64,000 nt of DNA from G965279355 sp965279355 (GCA_965279355.1 OZ257155.1:682001-746000); one strand, 5' to 3'; counted from the stretch's first letter, positions 26,178 to 34,537 are shown. Made by a program: numbers and translations. The notes: generated by a model from the letters alone, not told the origin.

Positions 26178-26208
26178 TTGTCTGCGCAATGCATTGAATT
26201 ACAGACAA
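26178..26208 (+). promoter_or_regulatory. Nested dyad in an AT-rich gap, possible operator/promoter
   Basis: Within a 155-base AT-rich gap, TTGTCTG (26178-26184) and CAGACAA (26202-26208) form a perfect 7-bp inverted repeat around a nearly concentric 10-base palindrome CAATGCATTG (26187-26196). TTGTCT with TACAGA 16 bases on could also serve as -35 and -10. It probably starts a separate transcription unit for the EAL-like gene. Confidence 0.4.
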
Positions 26209-26273
26209 GGTGATGGGTTAGCTCTAATTTAGCTTCTGATAAACAAGTTCTACAGGCGAGGGTCGCGACATCG

Positions 26274-27629
26274 ATGGCCAGCCAACTCCTGAATATGCTG
26301 AGGCGTGGCTTCGCATCGGGGGCGGGCTCGCCTCTAGCGCTTTCTCCCACATCGGATTTGGCAAAGCGCTCGGAGAGGGCCAGCCAAGCGAAGATTCTCA
26401 GTGAGCGGCAGATCTCAAACGAAGAGATGGAGCAGCAGTTGGCGCAGCTGCTCGGAGGGTCACTGCAAATCCGTCCGGGTCAGGTCATTCTCTTCGATGC
26501 CGCCAAACTATCCGATCATTTTGGCAGGCAGTGGGATGCACTGGCTGGCCGCGCCGAAACAATGGTGTGCCAGGCGATTGAAAACCATCTCGCGCGCGAG
26601 GACAGCTACACCCGATTGGATCGTCTCGTCTATCTGCTGCACTTTTCCAACAAAGCGGCGGACGCTGCGGAGGCGCTGGCGATAAAGCTCGTTATCGAGG
26701 CAGCTGAAAAAATTGTCGGATCATCCTGGACCCCGGCTTCGTTCATTTTGCGATCCATCACGGGATCCCTTCCGGATGGTCTTGAAACAAAAACGATCCC
26801 CATTCCCGGTCGCGGCACGAGCGTCCTCGAAACGGTGGTGCGAAAGCTGAGTGAAGCGGAGCAGGCAGAAAAGGCGGCCAGCCAGTCCTCAGCGTCGACT
26901 GTGATCTATCGGCCCATGTGGGATGTCAAATACGGAGCTTTGTCGACGTATCTTGCGGCACCTGCCATAAGAGCAAGCGGCGCTCCCGTTCGTGAAGCGG
27001 AATCAGGAGTGATCGCGCCGGACGGCATAGATATCGATGTTGCGCAGACGGTTGCAGCCGATATCGGCGCGTTTATCGATACGACGGGCAAGATTCTGGT
27101 CGGTATTCCGGTTCACTTCGACACGCTTGCGGCCAGTGGCCGACGCGTTGACTTTTTGCGCGCTTGCTCAATTATTCCGGCTGCAGCGCGCCACTTGCTT
27201 ATCTACGAGCTTGTCGATGCGCCATCTGGCGTACCCGCCTCTCGCCTGCAGGACGTCTGTTCCGAACTGAAGCGTCAGTCACGGGCCCTCACGGCGCGCG
27301 TCTCCATTCAAACCCGCGATTTCACGCCCTACGCTTCCGCAGGCTTTAATGCTGTCGGCGTCGATCTTTCCCAGAACCGGAACCCTGAGCATTTGATAAT
27401 CGATCAGATGCAGCAATTCGCAATCGCGGCCGATAGGGCGCGCATTCAATGCTTCGTTCATGGACTTCGCAGCACGAGCCTCGCAAGTTCCGCGGTTGCG
27501 GCAGGCTTCCGCTACATCGACGGCCAAAGCGTGCATTCGCTTGTCGAGGGACTTCACCAGTTACGGCGTTTCGGCGCTGCCGATCTCTACGCCAGCCTCT
27601 TTAGCGGCTCAAGGCCTGCAGACACCTGA
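26274..27629 (+). CDS. Uncharacterised protein with a degenerate EAL-like C-terminal domain
   Basis: A 451-residue protein with no signal peptide. Residues ~1-200 match nothing I recognise and contain a mainly helical region. From ~206 the layout follows an EAL domain: IYRPMWDVKYGALSTYLAAP takes the place of the usual YYQPIV...FEAL segment, and later IYELVDAP, VGVDLSQNR and CFVHGLRSTSLASSAVAAGF...DGQSV match the positions of EITE, LKID and AEGVE...QG. The EAL triad, the metal-binding Asn and the double Asp are missing, so hydrolysis is unlikely. It may bind c-di-GMP or act as a scaffold beside the intact diesterase upstream. The relationship is my alignment by eye and needs profile support. 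Confidence 0.7.
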   Translation: MASQLLNMLRRGFASGAGSPLALSPTSDLAKRSERASQAKILSERQISNEEMEQQLAQLLGGSLQIRPGQVILFDAAKLSDHFGRQWDALAGRAETMVCQAIENHLAREDSYTRLDRLVYLLHFSNKAADAAEALAIKLVIEAAEKIVGSSWTPASFILRSITGSLPDGLETKTIPIPGRGTSVLETVVRKLSEAEQAEKAASQSSASTVIYRPMWDVKYGALSTYLAAPAIRASGAPVREAESGVIAPDGIDIDVAQTVAADIGAFIDTTGKILVGIPVHFDTLAASGRRVDFLRACSIIPAAARHLLIYELVDAPSGVPASRLQDVCSELKRQSRALTARVSIQTRDFTPYASAGFNAVGVDLSQNRNPEHLIIDQMQQFAIAADRARIQCFVHGLRSTSLASSAVAAGFRYIDGQSVHSLVEGLHQLRRFGAADLYASLFSGSRPADT

Positions 27630-27642
27630 TGGAAACAGTTTA

Positions 27643-28032
27643 ATGGCGCGTATCCTGCTCATCGACGATGAAAAAGCAATGCGCGACGCCGTTGAAAAAA
27701 TACTCATTCGCGCGGGCCACAGCGTCAAGATTGCCGGGAATGGCAAGGAAGGTCTGGCGTCCATACAGGACATGCCGCCAGACCTCGTCATCACCGATAT
27801 TTTTATGCCGGAGAAGGATGGCATCGAGACAATTGTCGCGCTCCGCAAGACGCTGAAGGACCTGAAGATCATTGCGATGTCCGGCGGCGGCCGCGCCAGC
27901 AACTTCGATTTTCTGCAGCTCTCCGAGAAGATTGGCGCCGATGCCGTCCTCAAGAAACCGCTGCGCATGGCTGACCTGATTGCAACCGTCGACCGGCTAT
28001 TGAAGACCGCGCCTCCTGCTGCGACCAGCTAA
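27643..28032 (+). CDS. Single-domain response regulator (CheY-like)
   Basis: A 129-residue receiver: LIDDE acidic pair, acceptor D52 in VITDIFMPEKDG, Ser in MSGGGR, and Lys in LKKPLRM. A longer open frame begins at 27460 inside the EAL-like gene, but homology starts at ATG 27643 (MARILLIDDE). It lies 13 bases after the EAL-like gene and 13 before the next kinase. It is paralogous to the regulator at 10645-11022, which likewise pairs with a kinase carrying the AHD[VI]NN H-box. Confidence 0.92.
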   Translation: MARILLIDDEKAMRDAVEKILIRAGHSVKIAGNGKEGLASIQDMPPDLVITDIFMPEKDGIETIVALRKTLKDLKIIAMSGGGRASNFDFLQLSEKIGADAVLKKPLRMADLIATVDRLLKTAPPAATS

Positions 28033-28045
28033 ACGCGAGGGTCAT

Positions 28046-30301
28046 ATGGCCATTGGCATGTTTCGGCAGATCGCGGCGCCCTATCGGGTTCGAACGTGGT
28101 TAATCCTTCTGGTTGTCGCCGCCGCTTTGCCACCCGTGATTTTCTCAGGGACGCTTTTTTTCCGTCAACTTTCGATCGAACGCGCAGATAGCGAGCGCCG
28201 GATCCTCGACCGCACCAAGCAACTCGCGGAAGGAGTCGATCAGGAACTGGCGCGCATTATCGCACTCACTGAAATCCTCGCGGTGTCTGGACGGCTGGAG
28301 AACAATGACATTCGCGGGTTTCACGCGCAGGCCGTGAACGTCAGCAACATGATGAAAACGAATGTCATCCTGCGCGATATGTCGGGGCAGCAAATTGTCA
28401 ACGCGCGGTTTAATTGGGGCGAAGCTTTGCCGAAAGATCCGATCTTCGAGGTCGACCGGCAGGCTATAGCGACCGGCAAGGCGCAAGTCTCCAATCTGCT
28501 CACCTCCGGCCCAGCTCAGTCGACGCCCGTCGCAATTGTCGTGGCACCGTACCTTCGCGATGGTGTGCCGCTTTATCTAGTCAGCCTGACCATACCGTTG
28601 GAGCGGCTGCTCGCGATCGTCTCCAAAGAGCGCCTGGATCCGGGCTGGCTCGCCGCGATCGTTGACGGCAATGGTCTTCTGGTCGCCCGCTCCGTGGACC
28701 ATGAGACGGGCCTCGGCACGCCGGTTTCGCGTGCAGTCTGGCCTGCGATCCAACTCCAGCCCGAAGGCGTCCTGCGCTTCAACAGCCAGCTCGGCATCGT
28801 TCTATTCATGGGTTACGCGCATTCTAAAAGCTCCGGCTGGATCGTCGCCAGCGGCCCGCCGGACGAACTGCTTGCGGCCGGCTGGCGGCAGAACACGTTG
28901 TTGCTGACGGGAGGCTTCGGCGTCCTGCTTTTGATTGGGATCGGCCTTGCCATGCTGTTGGGCCGCTTGTTCACGCGCGATATCCGGCAGATCGTGAGCC
29001 ATGCCGAATCGCTCGGGACCGGCGTCAAGCTTCCGTCGCTTGAGCTGCGGGAAATCGAGATCGATACCCTCGCGCGCGAGATAAAGAAGGCATCCGAATT
29101 GATCGAGCAGCGCACGGCTGCCCTCGCTCAGGCGCAGAAGATGGAGGCCATAGGGCAGCTCGCTGGAGGCATCGCGCACGACATCAATAATATGCTTGGC
29201 GCAATCGTCGCCAACCTCGATCTGCTTGAAAGCGCGCTTCAGTCAGATCCCGAGAACAAGGAGCTCGCCGATGCCGCACTGGGCGCGGCGCTGCGGGGCG
29301 CCGATCTGATTGATCGGCTGCTGGCTTTCTCCCGCAAGCAGACATTGGAACTCAAGCTGGTCGATCTAGGTCCTATGCTTGAGCAGGCGATGCCGCTTTT
29401 GACACGAACGCTCGGCGATCGCATCGCCAAGGAACTGAAGATCGAGCCGGGAATCTGGCCGGTCTTCACGGACCCGGCACAGCTTGAAAGTTGCGTTCTC
29501 AATCTGGCAATCAATGCGCGCGACGCCATGCCCGATGGCGGCACGCTGAAAATCGAATGCCGGAACCTGACAGTCGACGAGCATCTGGCGAAAGCATATC
29601 CGGACCTGGCGCATGGCGACTATGTCGTGGTGTCGGTGACAGACACTGGGACCGGCATCGCACCGGAGAATATCGAGCGGGTCTTCGAGCCGTTTTTCAC
29701 GACCAAGGGGGTCGGTCTGGGCAGCGGTCTTGGGCTGAGCATGGTTTATGGAACGATGCGGCAATCCGGCGGCACGGTGAAAATCTACAGCGAAGTCGGC
29801 CAGGGCACGACCATCAGTCTTTATCTGCCGCGACCGCCGGCCAGCGCCGAAGCGCTTGCGAGAGGAAAGAAGGAAGAGCCAGGGACGACTATCTTGACCG
29901 GGACAGAACGTATCCTTGTTGCCGAAGACAACGCGGAGATGCGACACGTCGCCATCGCCACACTGGCAAGTCTGGGCTACACGCCGGTCGGCGCCGAGAG
30001 TGGCGACGCTGCGCTTGCGCTGCTCGAAAACGGCGAGCGTTTCGACCTGGTCTTCTCCGATATCATGATGCCTGGCACCCTGACAGGGATTGATCTGGCC
30101 CGTATTGCGCGCGAACGCGGCTTGGCACGAAAGTTCGTATTTGCATCCGGCTTCGCCAGCCCGACAGCGATGCAGGAACAGATCCGGAGCGGAGGCGATA
30201 TTGTGCTGCGAAAGCCCTACCGTAAAGCGGCGCTCGCAGCGACAATCCGCAAGGTCCTGGATCAGGCCGAAATTGAAGAGGCGGCCCTGCCTGCACGCTA
30301 G
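28046..30301 (+). CDS. Sensor histidine kinase with periplasmic sensor and C-terminal receiver
   Basis: A 751-residue hybrid kinase. It has a membrane helix ~19-38, a periplasmic Cache-like domain ~40-280 (with MMKTNVILRD and WLAAIVDGNGLLVAR), a second helix ~288-310, and a HAMP-like linker. The HisKA has His378 in GGIAHDINNML, and the ATPase has NLAINARDAMPDGG, DTGTGIAPEN and GSGLGLSMVYG. The C-terminal receiver is at ~625-745 with D672 in FSDIMMPG. The core motif LAFSRKQT is shared with the giant kinase at 4213-10623. It closes the plus-strand signalling cluster; its stop is 17 bases before the right direct repeat. Confidence 0.93.
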   Translation: MAIGMFRQIAAPYRVRTWLILLVVAAALPPVIFSGTLFFRQLSIERADSERRILDRTKQLAEGVDQELARIIALTEILAVSGRLENNDIRGFHAQAVNVSNMMKTNVILRDMSGQQIVNARFNWGEALPKDPIFEVDRQAIATGKAQVSNLLTSGPAQSTPVAIVVAPYLRDGVPLYLVSLTIPLERLLAIVSKERLDPGWLAAIVDGNGLLVARSVDHETGLGTPVSRAVWPAIQLQPEGVLRFNSQLGIVLFMGYAHSKSSGWIVASGPPDELLAAGWRQNTLLLTGGFGVLLLIGIGLAMLLGRLFTRDIRQIVSHAESLGTGVKLPSLELREIEIDTLAREIKKASELIEQRTAALAQAQKMEAIGQLAGGIAHDINNMLGAIVANLDLLESALQSDPENKELADAALGAALRGADLIDRLLAFSRKQTLELKLVDLGPMLEQAMPLLTRTLGDRIAKELKIEPGIWPVFTDPAQLESCVLNLAINARDAMPDGGTLKIECRNLTVDEHLAKAYPDLAHGDYVVVSVTDTGTGIAPENIERVFEPFFTTKGVGLGSGLGLSMVYGTMRQSGGTVKIYSEVGQGTTISLYLPRPPASAEALARGKKEEPGTTILTGTERILVAEDNAEMRHVAIATLASLGYTPVGAESGDAALALLENGERFDLVFSDIMMPGTLTGIDLARIARERGLARKFVFASGFASPTAMQEQIRSGGDIVLRKPYRKAALAATIRKVLDQAEIEEAALPAR

Positions 30302-30318
30302 TCCAGGCGATGGGCTGT

Positions 30319-30365
30319 AGGCTACAAAGACGTTCCCGCTTCATCAAATCGGCAATGTGTTAACG
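30319..30365 (+). repeat. Right copy of the ~46-bp direct repeat
   Basis: Matches 18147-18192 in the same orientation, starting AGGCTACAAAGACG and ending GTTAACG, with four substitutions and one inserted A. It lies directly upstream of the lipoprotein gene ATG (30374), so this copy occupies that gene's leader. Confidence 0.8.
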
Positions 30366-30373
30366 TTCGTCCC

Positions 30374-30781
30374 ATGATTCGCATCGCCCTGCTTCTAGCC
30401 CTGACCCTCGTCGCCGCATGCGATCCCCGCCGGGTCATCCCGTCCGACCTGAAGCCCAACGAAGTCACCGCCCTGCGCGGAACGTGGGAGGGCGAAGGCA
30501 CGCTGACCTTCGGCGAAAGCTACTGCCCCACGAACTACCTCTGGACGCTGCGGGTGGCCGACGGCAACGTCGAGGCGGATATCGTCGACAAGGCAACGCC
30601 CAACGCCCCGCGCGCCCGCTTCACGACCTATGTCGACTATGAGGGCGGCGTGTTCGCCACGGTCCGGCCGACCGGGCGCGATACCAACGTGCGCGGCTAT
30701 CTGTCGCGGAACATGTTCAGCGGCGAGGCCAAGAGCCGCGAATGCACCTACCTCGTCCGGCTCCGCCGGACCGGCACTTGA
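30374..30781 (+). CDS. Hypothetical lipoprotein
   Basis: A 135-residue protein with a short signal peptide (IRIALLLALTLVAAC) ending in a lipobox LVAAC, so Cys16 would be lipidated. The mature part includes LRGTWEGEGTLTFG, a pair of Cys (SYCPTN and RECTYL) that could form a disulphide, and alternating strand-like segments, suggesting a small beta-barrel or lipocalin-like fold. I do not recognise a family. It lies between the right direct repeat and trpD, with a 164-base gap before trpD. Confidence 0.78.
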   Translation: MIRIALLLALTLVAACDPRRVIPSDLKPNEVTALRGTWEGEGTLTFGESYCPTNYLWTLRVADGNVEADIVDKATPNAPRARFTTYVDYEGGVFATVRPTGRDTNVRGYLSRNMFSGEAKSRECTYLVRLRRTGT

Positions 30782-30945
30782 TCGTCCCCATGCGGTCCTA
30801 TAGTTTTGGGCCCATGGTTGGTACGGCATTTATCCAGGCTGCGCGATGGCGCGGCCCGTTCGCCTGAGAAGGCGTTTTCCGCGGCACGGATCCCGGCCCG
30901 CGGTTTCGATTTTTACCCTGCACATTTGAAGATGCGAGAATTCGT

Positions 30946-31983
30946 ATGACGGCCGATATGACGGAGCTCAAGAGCCTGCTCGCCGTCGTCGCCGAAGGGC
31001 GCACGCTGAGCCAGGATGAAGCGCGCATGGCGTTCGACGTGATGATGAGCGGCAACGCCACGCCGTCGCAGATCGGCGGTTTCCTCATGGCGCTGCGGGT
31101 CCGCGGCGAGACGGTGGACGAGATCACCGGAGCCGCGCGCACGATGCGGGCGAAGGTCGCCGGTGTCACGGCACCGGCCGGCGCCATCGACATCGTCGGA
31201 ACCGGCGGCGACGGCGTCGGCACCTGGAACGTCTCCACGACATCGGCGCTGGTCGTCGCGGGGTGCGGCGTCAAGGTCGCCAAGCACGGCAATCGCGCCT
31301 TCTCCTCCCGCGCGGGATCGGCCGACGTGCTGTCGGCGCTCGGCATCAACATCGAGTGCGACTTCAAGCTGATCGAACGCGCCATCGTCGAAGCCGGTGT
31401 CGGCTTCCTGATGGCGCCGCGGCATCACAGCGCGATGCGCCATGTCGGCGGCACGCGCGTCGAACTCGGCACCCGCACCCTGTTCAATATCCTCGGCCCC
31501 CTCTCCAACCCGGCCGGCGTCAAGCGGCTGCTGGTCGGCACCTTCGCGCTGAAGTGGGTGGAGCCGATGGCGCAGACGCTGGGCAATCTCGGCGCAGAAT
31601 GCGCCTGGGTCGTGCACGGCTCCGACGGGCTCGACGAACTGACCACCACCGGGCCGACGCATGTGGCGGAATTCCGCGACGGCAAGGTGCGGCGCTTCGA
31701 CGTGACACCCGAGGACGCCGGGCTCAAGCGGTCGACGCTTGCGGAACTAAAAGGCGGCACGCCGCAGGAAAACGCGCTGGCCGTGACGGCGCTGCTCAAC
31801 GGCAAGCCGGGCGCCTTCCGCGATATCGTTTTGCTCAATGCCGGCGCGGCGCTGGTGATCGCCGGCAAGGCGACCACAATCAAGCAGGGCGCAGAGCAGG
31901 CTGCTGCGGCCATCGACAGCGGAAAAGCGCGCGCCAGCCTCGAGAAACTGATCGCGATCAGCCATTCGGCAGCAGAGGCGTGA
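30946..31983 (+). CDS. trpD: Anthranilate phosphoribosyltransferase
   Basis: TrpD transfers phosphoribose from PRPP to anthranilate in tryptophan synthesis. The 345-residue product is standard length. The glycosyltransferase family 3 motifs are present: DIVGTGGDGVGTWNVST (PRPP loop), KHGNRAFSSRAGSADVL, and HHSAMRHVGGTR. A 17-codon frame with one Trp lies in the 164-base gap upstream, but it is not a convincing attenuator. trpE and trpG are absent from this side of ppiD. trpC follows after two bases. Confidence 0.97.
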   Translation: MTADMTELKSLLAVVAEGRTLSQDEARMAFDVMMSGNATPSQIGGFLMALRVRGETVDEITGAARTMRAKVAGVTAPAGAIDIVGTGGDGVGTWNVSTTSALVVAGCGVKVAKHGNRAFSSRAGSADVLSALGINIECDFKLIERAIVEAGVGFLMAPRHHSAMRHVGGTRVELGTRTLFNILGPLSNPAGVKRLLVGTFALKWVEPMAQTLGNLGAECAWVVHGSDGLDELTTTGPTHVAEFRDGKVRRFDVTPEDAGLKRSTLAELKGGTPQENALAVTALLNGKPGAFRDIVLLNAGAALVIAGKATTIKQGAEQAAAAIDSGKARASLEKLIAISHSAAEA

Positions 31984-31985
31984 CG

Positions 31986-32801
31986 ATGAGCGAAGCGGAT
32001 GTCCTGGCGGAAATCTGGGCGGCCAAGCGCCGCGATGTCGACGCGCGCAAACAGGTGCGCCCGCTCGCCGACCTGAAGACTCAGGCCGCCGCAACGCCGC
32101 GCCCGCGCGGCTTCGCCACCAAGCTCAACCAGATCGCCAATTCCGGTGGACGGCCGGCGCTCATCGCCGAGATCAAGAAAGCCTCGCCCTCGCGTGGCCT
32201 CATCCGCGCCGATTTCGAACCGACGGCACTGGCGCGCGCATATCGCGACGGCGGCGCGTCGTGTCTTTCTGTACTGACCGATGTTCCTTTTTTCCAGGGT
32301 GCCGACGAGCATCTGCAGCAGGCACGCGAAGCGGTGAACCTGCCGATCCTGCGCAAGGATTTCATGCTCGATGTCTATCAGGTCTATGAAGCGCGACTGA
32401 TCGGCGCGGACTGCATCCTGCTGATCATGGCCGGCCTCGACGACGCGACGGCACGCGAACTCGCCGCCGCCGCGAACGAACTCGGGCTCGACGTGCTGGT
32501 CGAGGTGCATAACGAGGCGGAGCTGGAGCGCGCACTCCCGATCGAGGGCGCGCTGCTCGGCGTCAACAACCGCGATCTGAAGACGCTCAAGGTCGATCTC
32601 GCGGTGTTCGAGCGCCTCGCGGCGCTGGTGCCGAAGGATCGTTTCCTGGTCGCCGAAAGCGGCATCAAGACCGCCGCCGACATCGCGCGGCTGCAACGCG
32701 CCGGCGCCCGCGCCTTCCTGGTCGGCGAATCCCTGATGTCGCAGGCCGATGTGACGGCTGCGACCCGCGCCCTACTGGCGCCTGCCCCCGCCATCGCCTG
32801 A
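31986..32801 (+). CDS. trpC: Indole-3-glycerol phosphate synthase
   Basis: TrpC closes the indole ring from carboxyphenylaminodeoxyribulose phosphate. The 271-residue single-domain enzyme is not fused to TrpF. It shows the barrel motifs LIAEIKKASPSRG (catalytic Lys), LSVLTDVPFFQG, LRKDFMLDVYQVYEAR, LLGVNNRDLKT and VAESGI. Two bases separate it from trpD, and three from moaC, so trpD-trpC-moaC-moeA form one transcript, an arrangement conserved in alphaproteobacteria. Confidence 0.97.
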   Translation: MSEADVLAEIWAAKRRDVDARKQVRPLADLKTQAAATPRPRGFATKLNQIANSGGRPALIAEIKKASPSRGLIRADFEPTALARAYRDGGASCLSVLTDVPFFQGADEHLQQAREAVNLPILRKDFMLDVYQVYEARLIGADCILLIMAGLDDATARELAAAANELGLDVLVEVHNEAELERALPIEGALLGVNNRDLKTLKVDLAVFERLAALVPKDRFLVAESGIKTAADIARLQRAGARAFLVGESLMSQADVTAATRALLAPAPAIA

Positions 32802-32804
32802 GCC

Positions 32805-33287
32805 ATGGCGAAAAAACGCCTCACCCATTTCGACCGCGACGGCAACGCCGTGATGGTCGATGTCGGCGACAAGGCCGTCACCGAGCGTGTCGCCACCGCG
32901 CGCGGCTCGGTCGTAATGCAGCCCGCGACGCTCAAGGCGATTGTCGCGAAGGGCATCAAGAAAGGCGACGTGCTGGCCGTCGCGCGGCTGGCCGGCATCA
33001 TGGCGGCCAAGCGCACGCACGATCTCATTCCGCTATGCCATCCGCTGGCCCTGTCGGCGGTGAGTCTCGATCTCGCGCCGAATAAAAAGCGCCACGCCGT
33101 CGAGATCAGCGCGACTGTGAAAATCTCCGGCAAGACCGGCGTGGAGATGGAGGCGCTGACCGCCGTGTCGGTCGCCGCCCTCACCGTCTACGACATGTGC
33201 AAGGCCATCGACCGCGGCATGACCCTCACCGACATCCGTCTCGTTCACAAGAGCGGCGGCAAGTCAGGAACCTTCAACGCAAAATGA
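32805..33287 (+). CDS. moaC: Cyclic pyranopterin monophosphate synthase
   Basis: MoaC converts the MoaA product into cyclic pyranopterin monophosphate in molybdenum cofactor synthesis. The 160-residue protein has the family's LIPLCHPL, KTGVEMEALTAVSVAALTVY and DMCKAIDRGM motifs, with the active-site Lys and Asp conserved. Its stop overlaps the moeA start as ATGA, so translation is coupled. Confidence 0.97.
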   Translation: MAKKRLTHFDRDGNAVMVDVGDKAVTERVATARGSVVMQPATLKAIVAKGIKKGDVLAVARLAGIMAAKRTHDLIPLCHPLALSAVSLDLAPNKKRHAVEISATVKISGKTGVEMEALTAVSVAALTVYDMCKAIDRGMTLTDIRLVHKSGGKSGTFNAK

Positions 33288-34498
33288 TTTCCGTCGACGA
33301 AGCCCGCGCGCGGATCCTCGCCGGCTTTGGGCCGCTGACATCCGTTGTCGTGCCGCTCTCCGAAGCGCTGGGTCGCGTGCTGGCGGAAGACGTCGAAGCG
33401 CGCCTGACCCAGCCGCCTGCCGCCATGTCGGCGATGGACGGGTATGCGGTGCGCGCCGCCGATGTCGCAAAGGTGCCCGTCACGCTGAAGCAGATCGGCT
33501 CCGCGCCGGCCGGCGGCAGCTATGACGGCGAGGTGAAGGCCGGAGAGTGCGTACGCATCTTCACCGGCGGTCCGCTGCCGCGCGGCACCGATGCGATTGT
33601 CATTCAGGAAGACACGACCGCCGAGGGCACCGCCATCACGGTTCGCGAAAGTGCGGCCGCCGGCCGCTACGTCCGCCCCGCGGGGCTGGATTTCAAGACC
33701 GGCGATGTCGGCCTGGCGGCGGGCCGCATTCTCGATCCCCGCGATATCGGGTTCGCCGCCGCGATGAACCGCCCGTGGCTGAAGGTCCGGCGCAAGCCGC
33801 GCGTCGCCATCATCTCGACCGGCGACGAGGTGGTGCTGCCGGGCGATCCTGTCGGCCCCAACCAGATCGTCTCTTCGAACGGGCCGGCGCTGGCCGCGTT
33901 CGTCACCGCGCATGGCGGGGAGCCGGTGAATCTCGGCATCGCGCCCGATACACCCGAGGCGCTGCAGGCAATGGCCGAGGGTGCGCGCGGCTGCGATCTG
34001 CTGGTGACCACCGGCGGTGCCTCGGTCGGCGACCACGATCTGGTGCGCTCGGCGCTGGGCGATCGCGGTCTGGTTCTCGATTTCTGGCAGATCGCGATGC
34101 GTCCCGGCAAACCGCTGATCTTCGGCCGCATCGGCGAGACGCCGCTCCTGGGCCTGCCCGGCAATCCGGTGTCGACGCTGGTCTGCGCGCTGATCTTCCT
34201 CCGTCCGGCCATGTACCGGATGCTGGGCCTTGCCGATCCGGAAGGTGCGGAGCGGCGCACGGCGCGGCTGGGCCGCGACCTCCCCGAAAACGACCGGCGG
34301 GAGGACTACCTCCGCGCCAGCCTGACCACTGATGCCTCGGGCCGCCTGGTCGCCACCCCGTTCCCGAAGCAGGACAGCTCCATGATGTCCCTGATGGCCA
34401 AGGCCGACTGCCTGGCGATTCGGAAGCCGCACGCCCCTGCCGCAAAGGAAAATGATCCCATCGAGGTCGTCCTCCTCGGCAAAAACGCACTATTTTGA
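33284..34498 (+). CDS. moeA: Molybdopterin molybdenumtransferase
   Basis: MoeA inserts molybdenum into adenylylated molybdopterin. The 404-residue product from ATG 33284 has typical length; an open frame extends upstream to 33197 but overlaps moaC. Motifs: MSAMDGYAVR, RIFTGGPLPRGTDAIV, IISTGDEVV, and TTGGASVGDHDLV (molybdopterin binding), then GLPGNPVS. The ATGA overlap with moaC fits shared function. Confidence 0.96.
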   Translation: MISVDEARARILAGFGPLTSVVVPLSEALGRVLAEDVEARLTQPPAAMSAMDGYAVRAADVAKVPVTLKQIGSAPAGGSYDGEVKAGECVRIFTGGPLPRGTDAIVIQEDTTAEGTAITVRESAAAGRYVRPAGLDFKTGDVGLAAGRILDPRDIGFAAAMNRPWLKVRRKPRVAIISTGDEVVLPGDPVGPNQIVSSNGPALAAFVTAHGGEPVNLGIAPDTPEALQAMAEGARGCDLLVTTGGASVGDHDLVRSALGDRGLVLDFWQIAMRPGKPLIFGRIGETPLLGLPGNPVSTLVCALIFLRPAMYRMLGLADPEGAERRTARLGRDLPENDRREDYLRASLTTDASGRLVATPFPKQDSSMMSLMAKADCLAIRKPHAPAAKENDPIEVVLLGKNALF

Positions 34499-34537
34499 GC
34501 GAACTGAGCGAACTCAGGCGAGTTATCCACAATCTGC

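Noticed and set aside
27460..27642. Upstream extension of the CheY-like gene
   Set aside because: It lies inside the EAL-like gene in another frame, and receiver homology begins at ATG 27643.
30814..30867. 17-codon frame upstream of trpD as a tryptophan leader peptide
   Set aside because: It has a single Trp codon and no terminator/antiterminator pair was visible.
34501..34513. Second LexA box (GAAC...GAAC) just after moeA
   Set aside because: The spacing is 5 bases, not 7.
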